32,905 bases of DNA. Origin: an uncultured Verrucomicrobiota bacterium. Its GTDB lineage: Bacteria > Verrucomicrobiota > Verrucomicrobiia > Limisphaerales > JADLHS01. Of this stretch, positions 8,148 to 15,083 are shown piece by piece. Location of the stretch: positions 1 to 32,905 of the forward strand of contig CALAYC010000017.1 of assembly GCA_937894935.1 (NCBI GenBank), in the 5' to 3' direction. The stretch's first letter is position 1. Each line of letters starts with the position of its first letter. Below the pieces are notes generated by a model that had not been told where the DNA came from, ran no database searches, and saw only the letters and a program-made list of their open reading frames with translations. The position numbers were made by a program, and so were the translations under genes.

Positions 8148-9811
8148 CAAAAAATCGGGCTGGTCGGGAGGTGATTGCGTTGTTGATAACGGCGCTTTTC
8201 CTGGTCGCCTGCGGTCCGCCCGGACCCCGCGCTTTGTTGCGCGGAAAATCGTTGCTTGAAAGCGGCAAAACCGCTGAGGCAATCGAACAATTCCGAACCG
8301 CAACCACGCTGATGCCAACCAATGCGGCGGCGTGGAATTATCTGGGCGTCGCGTTTCATCGGGCTGGGCAATGGACGAATGCGGCGGAATCGTATTCGCG
8401 CGCGCTGCGTTTTGATCGCGATTTACTGGAAGTGCGATTCAATCTCGGGACGCTCTGGCTCGATATGAATCGACTCGACGAGGCGAAGAATGAGTTGTTC
8501 AGCTACACCTCGCGCCGACCGGACGAAGCCATTGCCTGGGTGAAACTCGGTACGGCGCAATTGCGCGGCGGCGAACTTGTGGCAGCAGAGAAAAGTTTTC
8601 GCGAGGCGCTTCGCGTGGAAAACAAAAACGTCGCGGCGCTGAATGGCATTGGCCTGGTGCAGGCGCAACGAAATCGTCCGAGGGAAGCGGTTGAATCGTT
8701 CACCGCGGCGCTTGCGATACAGACAAATTTCCCTCCAGCACTTCTGAATTTAGCGACCATTCAACAGCAATTGAACAATCGTACGGAGGCGTTGAAGTGG
8801 TATCGCCACTATCTCGCCTTGCAGCCGCGCCCGGCAGATTGGGACGCGGTCCGCGCCATCGTTGAGACTTTGGAGCCAGCCGCTGCGCCGCCAGTCGCGA
8901 GTAGTTCGCCGGTTGCGCCGACTAACGCGGTTCGCCAGACGAGCGTGCCGCAGCCGGTTCGCGCACCGGTGGTTCGGAGTGCGCCAGTTACAGCTTCAAA
9001 TACCACCGTTCAGGCTTCAGTGCGAAATGTGACGAATGCCGCGCCACCGGCACGTGCGGTGGAAAAAACGGTCTCGTCTCTGCAACCAGAGCCAAAACCG
9101 GTTGCCAATGCTTCAACTCCGCCACCGGGCGAAACGGTGAAGTTGTCTCCAGATTCGGCTATCAAACCGATTGCGTCTGAAGCGGTGACTTCGCGCCTCG
9201 ACAGTTCATCGACTAATCGCGTAGTGAATCGGTCTGAACCCGTGAAGCCTTCGTCGCCGCCGCCTGTTTCATCACAGACCGTGACGAAAAATGAATCCGG
9301 TCGTTATGCCTATCGTTCGCCTCAAGTCCCTTCGCCGGGCGATCGCGCTTCCGCGCAGCAAGCATTGTTGCAAGGACAGAACGAACATCGGGCACGGCGT
9401 ACGGCGGAAGCGCTGCAGTTTTATCGACGTGCGACGCAATTGGATGGGAGTTATTTCGAAGCGTACTATCTGCTGGGAACAGCGGCGTATGAATTGCGGA
9501 GTTTCAGCACCGCGGCGGCTGCGTGGGAAATGGCTTTGGCGATTCGCCCGGAATCCAGCGATGCGCGGTATAATTTTGCGCTGACGCTCAAGGCGGCGGG
9601 TTATTTGCGAGATGCCGTGGCGGAGCTGGAGAAATTGCTGGCACTGCATCCGGATGAGGCACGGGCACACCTGATTTTGGGCAATCTCTACGGCGAAAAG
9701 CTAAAGGACGTTCCGCGGGCGCGGCAGCATTATCAGCGGGTTTTGCAATTGGATCCGCGAAATCCCGAGGCGCAGAACATCCGATATTGGCTGGTGCAGA
9801 ATCCTGGTTAA
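8138..9811 (+). CDS. TPR-repeat lipoprotein
   Basis: A 557-residue envelope protein. Residues 1-24 form a lipoprotein signal peptide: basic KNRAGR, hydrophobic IALLITALF, then the lipobox LVAC with the lipidated Cys25. A first block of tetratricopeptide repeats follows (about 31-235; for example AAWNYLGVAFHRAGQW and AIAWVKLGTAQLRGGE). A low-complexity linker rich in Pro, Val, Ser, Thr and Ala spans about 243-397. A second TPR block fills 400-557 (FEAYYLLGTAAYELRSF, ARAHLILGNLYGEK). TPRs mediate protein-protein contacts, so this is likely a scaffold on a membrane face. An ATG 18 nt upstream (8120) is also possible, but it lies inside the promoter. The CvpA-like gene follows after 66 nt. Partner and pathway are unknown. 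Confidence 0.85.
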   Translation: MLATKNRAGREVIALLITALFLVACGPPGPRALLRGKSLLESGKTAEAIEQFRTATTLMPTNAAAWNYLGVAFHRAGQWTNAAESYSRALRFDRDLLEVRFNLGTLWLDMNRLDEAKNELFSYTSRRPDEAIAWVKLGTAQLRGGELVAAEKSFREALRVENKNVAALNGIGLVQAQRNRPREAVESFTAALAIQTNFPPALLNLATIQQQLNNRTEALKWYRHYLALQPRPADWDAVRAIVETLEPAAAPPVASSSPVAPTNAVRQTSVPQPVRAPVVRSAPVTASNTTVQASVRNVTNAAPPARAVEKTVSSLQPEPKPVANASTPPPGETVKLSPDSAIKPIASEAVTSRLDSSSTNRVVNRSEPVKPSSPPPVSSQTVTKNESGRYAYRSPQVPSPGDRASAQQALLQGQNEHRARRTAEALQFYRRATQLDGSYFEAYYLLGTAAYELRSFSTAAAAWEMALAIRPESSDARYNFALTLKAAGYLRDAVAELEKLLALHPDEARAHLILGNLYGEKLKDVPRARQHYQRVLQLDPRNPEAQNIRYWLVQNPG

Positions 9812-9836
9812 GGCTGGCACGGCTTTGGCTGGGTTG

Positions 9837-9869
9837 AAGGCGGCTCAGTCCGCCTTGAGGCGGGCCGCC
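9837..9869 (+). promoter_or_regulatory. Mutually exclusive GC hairpins before the CvpA-like gene
   Basis: Four alternating segments occur: GGCGG (9839-9843), CCGCC (9850-9854), GGCGG (9859-9863) and CCGCC (9865-9869). Segment 2 can pair with 1 (extended to AAGGCGG/CCGCCTT, 7 bp, 6-nt loop) or with 3 (5 bp, TTGA loop). The array ends 8 nt before the ATG at 9878, so one fold could hide the start. There is no T-run, so it is not a standard terminator. It may also be a simple intergenic GC repeat. Confidence 0.35.
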
Positions 9870-9877
9870 GCTTGAAT

Positions 9878-10504
9878 ATGAACTGGACCGCCAAAATGCC
9901 CATCAATTGGTTTGATGTATTCGTCTTGCTGATGCTGTTTATCGGCTATGTGCGCGGACGCAAGAACGGCATGTCGCAGGAAATGCTGCCGATGTTGAAA
10001 TGGATTTTTCTGATTGGCGCGTGTTCGGTGGCGTATGAACCGCTGGGCTCGCTGATCGCTTCAACGCTTAAAGTTGGAAAACTTTTCTCCTACATTTTTG
10101 CTTACGTGCTGGTGGGGACCGTAATTACCTTAGTCTTCCTGGCTCTAAGCCGGTCGCTGGGAGAAAAGCTCAAGGGCAGCGATATGTTTGGCAAAGGCGA
10201 ATTTTATCTGGCAATGCCGGCGGGAGTTGTTCGTTTCGCCTGTATCACGCTGGCGTTGCTTGCGTTGCTGAACGCCCGTCACTACTCAACTGCCGAAGTC
10301 AAAGCGATGCAGAAATTCCAGAACGAAAATTACGGCAGCAATTTCTTCCCGACGCTATCGTCGCTGCAAGACGATGTTTTTCTTCATTCATTCCTGGGCA
10401 AACAGATCAAGGACCATCTGGACTTCCTGTTGATCAAGCCGACACCACCAGTCAACCCCAGTGTGCCGGCGATGGCGCGAGAGCGCCGAGAAGCGGGATT
10501 CTGA
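9878..10504 (+). CDS. CvpA-like integral membrane protein
   Basis: About 208 residues. The N-terminal part resembles the CvpA (colicin V production) family: the typical opening FDVFVLLMLFIGYVRGRKNG is followed by three more hydrophobic segments (about residues 37-60, 68-90 and 108-125). The last 75 residues are soluble and end in a Pro-rich tail. CvpA proteins are inner-membrane proteins whose molecular role is not settled. A TTG at 9872 and an ATG at 9896 are alternative starts; the ATG at 9878 keeps a short polar start before the first membrane segment. It lies between the TPR lipoprotein and dnaG on the same strand. dnaG seems to have its own promoter, so this gene probably belongs with the TPR gene. 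Confidence 0.7.
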   Translation: MNWTAKMPINWFDVFVLLMLFIGYVRGRKNGMSQEMLPMLKWIFLIGACSVAYEPLGSLIASTLKVGKLFSYIFAYVLVGTVITLVFLALSRSLGEKLKGSDMFGKGEFYLAMPAGVVRFACITLALLALLNARHYSTAEVKAMQKFQNENYGSNFFPTLSSLQDDVFLHSFLGKQIKDHLDFLLIKPTPPVNPSVPAMARERREAGF

Positions 10505-10523
10505 TCTCCTGGTGCAAAGAGTT

Positions 10524-10551
10524 TTACGCGCTTCCGACTCCGGCCTAAAAT
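10524..10551 (+). promoter_or_regulatory. dnaG promoter, predicted leaderless
   Basis: TTACGC (10524-10529), a 16-nt spacer and TAAAAT (10546-10551). The -10 ends 6 nt before the GTG at 10558, exactly the geometry of the serS promoter. It sits in the 53-nt gap after the CvpA-like gene. Confidence 0.55.
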
Positions 10552-10557
10552 GCGCCC

Positions 10558-12378
10558 GTGGCCGGGTTGATTTCCGACAGCACACTCGAACGTATTCGCG
10601 CCGCCAACGACATCGTGGATGTCATTGGTGGTTATTTGCCATTGAAACGTGCTGGAGCGAACTTTGTCGCGTTGTGCCCGTTTCATAAAGAGAAGTCACC
10701 CAGTTTCAGCGTCAATCCGCATCGCCAGATCTTTCATTGCTTCGGTTGTCACAAAAGCGGCGACGTGTTCACGTTCGTTAAGGAATACGAAAACATCGGC
10801 TTCGTGGACGCGGTACGGCGATTAGCGGATCGGGCGAAGATTCCGCTCGAACTGGATAACAATCCGGCTGCGCAGGAAACCCGGCACATCAAGGATCAAC
10901 TGCTTCAGATTCACGAGCAAATCACTCAACGCTGGCAGGCATGTCTCGCCAATGAAACCGCTGGACAACTGGCGCGCGATTATCTCGCCAAACGCGGTGT
11001 GTCGGCGGAAGCGATCAAATTATTTCGTCTCGGCGCAGCACCAGATGCGTGGGACGACACGGTGAATTGGGCAAAGAGCAAAGGTTACGATCTCGCGTTG
11101 ATGGAAAAGGCGGGATTAATTTTGAAGAAAGAGGAAACCGGTCGTTACTACGATCGGTTTCGCGGGCGGTTAATGTTTCCTATCTGCGATGAACAAGGGC
11201 GCGTGATTGGATTCAGCGGTCGGATTTTAACCGGAGATGAGAAGACCGCGAAGTATGTGAACTCGCCGGAAACACCGATCTTCACGAAGAGCAAAGTTTT
11301 CTTCGCGTTGGATAAATCGAAGCGCGCGATTCTGGATGCGGGTTTCGCCATCGTATGCGAAGGGCAATTGGATTCCATCGCCTGTTACATGGCGGGCGTG
11401 CAGAACATCGTCGCGCCGCAAGGCACGGCGTTTACCGATCAACATGCGCGCATTATCAAACGCTACGTGGATGAAGTGGTGTTGTGTTTTGACAGCGATA
11501 ATGCCGGTCAGAATGCAGCGATTCGTTCGTTGGACAGTTTGCTTGCGTCCGGTCTGGCGGTGCGTGTCGCCGTGATCCCGGCGCCGCATGATCCTGACAG
11601 TTACATCAAAGCATTCGGTGGTGAAGCGTTCAAAGAGCTGATTGCGCGAGCGGATGGATTCTTCGATTACTACCTGAATCGGCTTTGCCAGACGAATGAC
11701 ATTGCGAGTGACAAAGGGCGATTGACCGTTTTGCGCGACATGGCGGAAGCCGTGCGCAAAACCGGTAACACTGTATTGGTGGACAAATACGCGCAAAAAA
11801 CGGCGTTGCGATTGGGGGTCGCGCCAGATGCGGTGCGAAAGGAATTCAGCAAAGTGAAAATCACCGCGGCGACTGCGGCGGAGGATGAATACTTTGACTC
11901 TGCCGCAGCCGAAAGCGAGGGGGCGGTAGAAGTAGCGATTCCGCGTCCAAGTCTAATCGAGCTTTGGTTGTTGAAGCTGGTGCTGCGTCACGAGTCTGCG
12001 ATGGATTGGTTGATCGCACATCTGGATACGAGCTGGATTCAACATCCGCATGTTCGTGACATCACCGCGCGGCGATTGCAAGTCCATCGAGATAATTCAT
12101 GGCGTAGTGTCGGCGCGTTTCTGGACGGGTTTCAACCGGTTGCCGTTCGAAGCTTGATTACAGAGTTGTTGGCGGATGACCGGGAGATTCCTAATCCTGA
12201 TCAACAACTGGCTGACGTGGTGTTGCGGGTGCGCAATCATTTTGTCGATCAGCAGATGGCGGCGTTGACGCAGCAATTGAGTCAGCCGGGATTGAGCGAA
12301 GCGCAGAATATTGAGTTGCTCCAGCAGTTGCAGCAGTGGCGACTTTACAAGAAGCAACCGCTCATGCCGTTGGCGTGA
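10558..12378 (+). CDS. dnaG: DNA primase
   Basis: A 606-residue primase that makes the RNA primers for chromosome replication and acts with the DnaB helicase. The N-terminal zinc ribbon has ligands Cys40, His43, Cys61 and Cys64 (CPFH...CFGC). The catalytic core includes the RNA-polymerase-like block FRGRLMFPICDEQGRVIGFSGR. The TOPRIM fold has Glu268 (CEGQLDSIA, where most primases have EGYMD) and the metal-binding FDSDNAG with Asp312 and Asp314. The C-terminal part (about 440-606) is less conserved and should be the helicase-binding domain. The GTG start gives AGLISDSTLERIR, close to the family start. It ends before a hairpin that serves the opposite strand. Identity is certain. Confidence 0.97.
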   Translation: MAGLISDSTLERIRAANDIVDVIGGYLPLKRAGANFVALCPFHKEKSPSFSVNPHRQIFHCFGCHKSGDVFTFVKEYENIGFVDAVRRLADRAKIPLELDNNPAAQETRHIKDQLLQIHEQITQRWQACLANETAGQLARDYLAKRGVSAEAIKLFRLGAAPDAWDDTVNWAKSKGYDLALMEKAGLILKKEETGRYYDRFRGRLMFPICDEQGRVIGFSGRILTGDEKTAKYVNSPETPIFTKSKVFFALDKSKRAILDAGFAIVCEGQLDSIACYMAGVQNIVAPQGTAFTDQHARIIKRYVDEVVLCFDSDNAGQNAAIRSLDSLLASGLAVRVAVIPAPHDPDSYIKAFGGEAFKELIARADGFFDYYLNRLCQTNDIASDKGRLTVLRDMAEAVRKTGNTVLVDKYAQKTALRLGVAPDAVRKEFSKVKITAATAAEDEYFDSAAAESEGAVEVAIPRPSLIELWLLKLVLRHESAMDWLIAHLDTSWIQHPHVRDITARRLQVHRDNSWRSVGAFLDGFQPVAVRSLITELLADDREIPNPDQQLADVVLRVRNHFVDQQMAALTQQLSQPGLSEAQNIELLQQLQQWRLYKKQPLMPLA

Positions 12379-12381
12379 AAT

Positions 12382-12414
12382 TAAAAAGGCGCGAACTGAA
12401 ATCAGTCCGCGCCT
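12382..12414 (-). terminator. Intrinsic terminator of the cytochrome gene
   Basis: On the minus strand, a 7-bp stem AGGCGCG/CGCGCCT (12387-12414) with an inner ACTG/CAGT extension is followed directly by TTTTTAATT. It lies 18 nt past the cytochrome stop codon. On the plus strand there is no T-run, so it serves dnaG at best weakly. Confidence 0.8.
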
Positions 12415-12432
12415 CTGGAAAGCTGAGTCGAA

Positions 12433-12873
12433 TTATTTCGCACCTTGCTCAATCCACGCACGAATCAGACTGACCTCTTCTTTGGTCAGCGGTGCGATCT
12501 TGGCCTTGTTGTTTTTCGGCGGCATCCAGTGATCTTCGTCTTTGGAAATCTGCGCGACACTGATCAGCAGACTGCTCTTGGCGGCGTCTCCGGGGATAAC
12601 CACTTTAGAGCCATCGCGTGTGCCTTTCAGCGTGCCTTCGAGCGTGGTCAGTTTTAATCCGGATTTGGGGCGTTCTTCGCCGTGGCACTTCACACAGGAA
12701 ACATCGAAAATCGGTTTGATGTCAGTGGCAAAGGTGATATTCGCCTTGGTCGCCGCCGGAGGAAGTTTCGCAATGTCGATTTTCTCATCGTGGGCGTTTG
12801 CGTTGAGCGCCAGCGTCAGCGCCGCGAGACCGGGGATCAATTTGGTGAGGGTTACAGTTTTACGGAGCTTCAT
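12433..12873 (-). CDS. Exported single-heme c-type cytochrome (PSCyt1-like)
   Basis: A 146-residue protein with a Sec signal peptide (basic MKLRK, hydrophobic core, cleavage after ANA at residue 27). It has one heme-binding CVKCH motif (Cys60, Cys63, His64) preceded by IKPIFDVSC. A likely axial methionine lies in HWMPPK (Met117). This is the planctomycete-type cytochrome domain (PSCyt1), normally the N-terminal module of very large DUF1549/DUF1553 proteins in PVC bacteria; here it stands alone. The frame is open upstream to 13023, but the ATG at 12873 gives the signal peptide and sits 5 nt after a promoter-like -10. It probably carries electrons in the periplasm; the partner is unknown. Confidence 0.85.
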   Translation of the reverse strand: MKLRKTVTLTKLIPGLAALTLALNANAHDEKIDIAKLPPAATKANITFATDIKPIFDVSCVKCHGEERPKSGLKLTTLEGTLKGTRDGSKVVIPGDAAKSSLLISVAQISKDEDHWMPPKNNKAKIAPLTKEEVSLIRAWIEQGAK

Positions 12874-12878
12874 AGTTG

Positions 12879-12906
12879 TTATTAATGTGCCGAAATTGGA
12901 ACGAAA
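12879..12906 (-). promoter_or_regulatory. Promoter of the cytochrome gene, predicted leaderless
   Basis: Minus strand: TTTCGT (12906-12901), a 16-nt spacer and TAATAA (12884-12879), ending 5 nt before the ATG at 12873. The -35 is weak, but spacing and distance match the serS and dnaG promoters. Confidence 0.4.
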
Positions 12907-12960
12907 GACGTTCTGGCTGTCAAAAACATTCAAATTGAGAATTATGAATTGAACGCCGCC

Positions 12961-12988
12961 TTGCGATGAATCAAAAGCTTCGTTAACT
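12961..12988 (+). promoter_or_regulatory. Promoter of the tandem CbiX gene
   Basis: TTGCGA (12961-12966), identical to the serS -35, then a 16-nt spacer and TTAACT (12983-12988). The box ends 13 nt before the ATG at 13002, which would leave a leader of about 7 nt. It diverges from the cytochrome promoter 55 nt away. Confidence 0.4.
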
Positions 12989-13001
12989 CTTCCGCGCAGC
13001 A

Positions 13002-13826
13002 ATGGATTGTTTTTCTGATGCAACCTTGATCGTGCTCGGTCACGGCACGGATCTGAACGAAAATTCGGCCACGCCGGTGCGGCAGCATGTGGCGGAGTTG
13101 CGCCGACGAAATATCTTTGCGGCAGTGCGCGAGGCGTTCTGGAAGCAAGAACCGCAAATTAAAACGGTGCTGACGGAGGTAAAAACACCGCGCGTTTTCG
13201 TTGTGCCGTTGATGATCAGCGAAGGCTATTTCGCGCATGAAGTGATTCCACGGGAGTTGGGGTTGGATGAAGATTTTAAACTCCAGAATGCAACATACCA
13301 ACTCACTTACACTAAGCCGGTCGGCACGCATCCTAAAATGACTGAAGTTTTGTTGGCGCGCGCGCGGACCGTGGTGGAGCAGTTTCCGTTTCCGCGCGCA
13401 CCGAAGCCGAAAGACATCACGCTGTTTATTGCCGGACATGGTACGGAGCGGAGTGCGCAATCGCGAGCGGCTATTGAGCGACAGGTGGAATTGATTCGTG
13501 CGCAGAATCTGTATGCCGACGTGCGCGGTGTTTATCTGGACGAAGAGCCGCGAATCAAAAGTTGTCAAGCAACCGCCAGCACTAAAAACGTGGTGGTTGT
13601 GCCGTTTTTCATCAGCGATGGTTTGCACACGACCGAAGATATCCCGGTCTTATTAGGTGAACCGGAGCGTGTCGTAAAAGAACGCCTCGCGGCCAAGCAG
13701 CTGACGTGGCGGAATCCGTCAGAAAAATTCGGTAAACTTACCTGGTATGCTCCCGCCATTGGCAGCGAACCGTTGTTGACGGAAGTCATTTTGGAGCGAG
13801 TTCGCGAAGCGGTGCAGAGCGAATGA
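13002..13826 (+). CDS. Tandem CbiX-like sirohydrochlorin chelatase
   Basis: A 274-residue cytoplasmic protein made of two CbiX-like halves. Each half has a strand ending in a metal-binding histidine (VLGHGT, His14; FIAGHGTE, His146). Each also has a second histidine in a matching block (MISEGYFAHEVIP, His79; FISDGLHTTEDIP, His209). The family inserts cobalt, nickel or iron into sirohydrochlorin for B12, F430 or siroheme. Small archaeal CbiX is a homodimer of one such half, while bacterial forms are fused. All four candidate histidines being kept is notable, because fused chelatases often keep one active site. No other cobalamin or siroheme gene is nearby, so the metal cannot be assigned. Confidence 0.83.
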   Translation: MDCFSDATLIVLGHGTDLNENSATPVRQHVAELRRRNIFAAVREAFWKQEPQIKTVLTEVKTPRVFVVPLMISEGYFAHEVIPRELGLDEDFKLQNATYQLTYTKPVGTHPKMTEVLLARARTVVEQFPFPRAPKPKDITLFIAGHGTERSAQSRAAIERQVELIRAQNLYADVRGVYLDEEPRIKSCQATASTKNVVVVPFFISDGLHTTEDIPVLLGEPERVVKERLAAKQLTWRNPSEKFGKLTWYAPAIGSEPLLTEVILERVREAVQSE

Positions 13827-13853
13827 AATCGCGGTGACGCGTGAAAAGATAAA

Positions 13854-13881
13854 TTGTGTCGTTGCGGGTGTTTCTTAAAAA
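13854..13881 (+). promoter_or_regulatory. Promoter of the Gfo/Idh/MocA gene, predicted leaderless
   Basis: TTGTGT (13854-13859), a 16-nt spacer and TAAAAA (13876-13881), ending 6 nt before the ATG at 13888. This is the same geometry as serS and dnaG, with a less perfect -10. Confidence 0.4.
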
Positions 13882-13887
13882 TTGCGT

Positions 13888-14976
13888 ATGGCCAAACAAC
13901 TGCGATGGGGAATTCTCGGCGCTGCAAACATCGCGCGTAAAAACTGGAAAGCCATTTTCAATTCCGGCAACGGAACAATCGTCGCCGTCGCAGCGCGAGA
14001 TCGCTCACGAGCGGAAGAATTCATTCGCGGTTGTCAGACCGTTGCTGAATTTTCACCAGCACCGCGAGCGCTTGGAAGTTACGCGGAACTGCTCAGTTCT
14101 CCTGAAATCGATGCGGTTTACATTCCGTTGCCGACGGCGTTGCGGAAAGAATGGGTGATTCGCACCGCTCAAGCAGGCAAACATATTCTGTGCGAGAAGC
14201 CTTGCGCCGTAAACGCGGCAGATTTGCGCGAGATGCTGGAGGTCTGTCAAAAGAATCGCGTGCAATTTATGGATGGCGTCATGTTCATGCACCATCCGCG
14301 CCTCGAAGTTATTCGCTCGGTTTTGAACGACACAACACGTATTGGCCCGATTCGTCGCATCGCATCGGAATTCAGTTTTTTGGGCGACGATCCCAATTTC
14401 GCAGTGAATATCCGCGTTCAAAATGCGCTCGAACCGGCCGGTTGTCTTGGCGATCTAGGGTGGTATTGCCTGCGCATTTCGCTCTTTGCGATGAATTGGC
14501 AATTACCGGTTTCGGCAACGGGTCGAATTCTCGCGGTGGCGGCGGATGGCGTGACGCCGACGCAATTTTCCGGTGAGCTGCTTTTTGCCGATGGCGCTTC
14601 AGCGGGGTTTCATTGTTCGTTTGCAATCGCCTCGCAACAGTGGGTCAGCATCATGGGCGCGCGTGGCACGGTACGGATGGCGGATTTTGTTCATCCGCGT
14701 AACAGTTACGAATCGGCCTACGAAATCAATGCGACTGAGCACCGGCTCACGGCGAAGCCGGGAAGTGTTATTCCGCTGGACGTCGGGGCGCTGGCACAAC
14801 CAGGCCATTCTGAGGCTCAGGATACGTTGATGATGCGAAATTTCGCGACGCAGGCTGCTTCCGGAAAATTATCCGATTTCTGGCCGGAAGTGGCGCTGAA
14901 GACGCAGTTGGTTTTGGACGCGTGCCTCGCGTCGGCGCGTGCTCAAGGGAAACCGGTAGCCGTTGAGAAAGTTTGA
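13888..14976 (+). CDS. Gfo/Idh/MocA-family NAD(P)-dependent oxidoreductase
   Basis: A 362-residue soluble oxidoreductase. The N-terminal Rossmann fold opens with WGILGAANIARKNW and has the family EKPCA motif with its conserved lysine (about residue 95). A C-terminal alpha/beta substrate domain follows. Members oxidise or reduce sugars, inositols and sugar nucleotides, so the substrate cannot be named. The frame allows a TTG 6 nt upstream, but the ATG at 13888 gives MAKQLRWGILG and fits the promoter spacing. No partner gene is adjacent: cbiX upstream and the 2-oxoacid dehydrogenase operon downstream appear unrelated, and each has its own promoter. Confidence 0.88.
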   Translation: MAKQLRWGILGAANIARKNWKAIFNSGNGTIVAVAARDRSRAEEFIRGCQTVAEFSPAPRALGSYAELLSSPEIDAVYIPLPTALRKEWVIRTAQAGKHILCEKPCAVNAADLREMLEVCQKNRVQFMDGVMFMHHPRLEVIRSVLNDTTRIGPIRRIASEFSFLGDDPNFAVNIRVQNALEPAGCLGDLGWYCLRISLFAMNWQLPVSATGRILAVAADGVTPTQFSGELLFADGASAGFHCSFAIASQQWVSIMGARGTVRMADFVHPRNSYESAYEINATEHRLTAKPGSVIPLDVGALAQPGHSEAQDTLMMRNFATQAASGKLSDFWPEVALKTQLVLDACLASARAQGKPVAVEKV

Positions 14977-15048
14977 AAAACAGGTGTTCGTGTTCATTAA
15001 CTTTTTAGAGAAATTTTTCTGTTGCTCTGTTCGTGATGGAAAGAATCG

Positions 15049-15076
15049 TTGCGCGAGCGAACGCGCGCTCTAAACT
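15049..15076 (+). promoter_or_regulatory. Promoter of the 2-oxoacid dehydrogenase operon, predicted leaderless
   Basis: TTGCGC (15049-15054), a 16-nt spacer and TAAACT (15071-15076), ending 7 nt before the ATG at 15084. This promoter lies downstream of the longer-ORF start at 15033 and so argues for the ATG at 15084. Confidence 0.5.
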
Positions 15077-15083
15077 TACAGGC

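Noticed and set aside
8108..8371. N-terminal extension of the DUF362 frame to 8371.
   Set aside because: It would run through the divergent promoter and into the TPR lipoprotein gene, and would bury the signal peptide. The GTG at 8107 explains the protein better.
12874..13023. N-terminal extension of the cytochrome frame to 13023.
   Set aside because: It would cross the divergent cbiX promoter and place the signal peptide internally.
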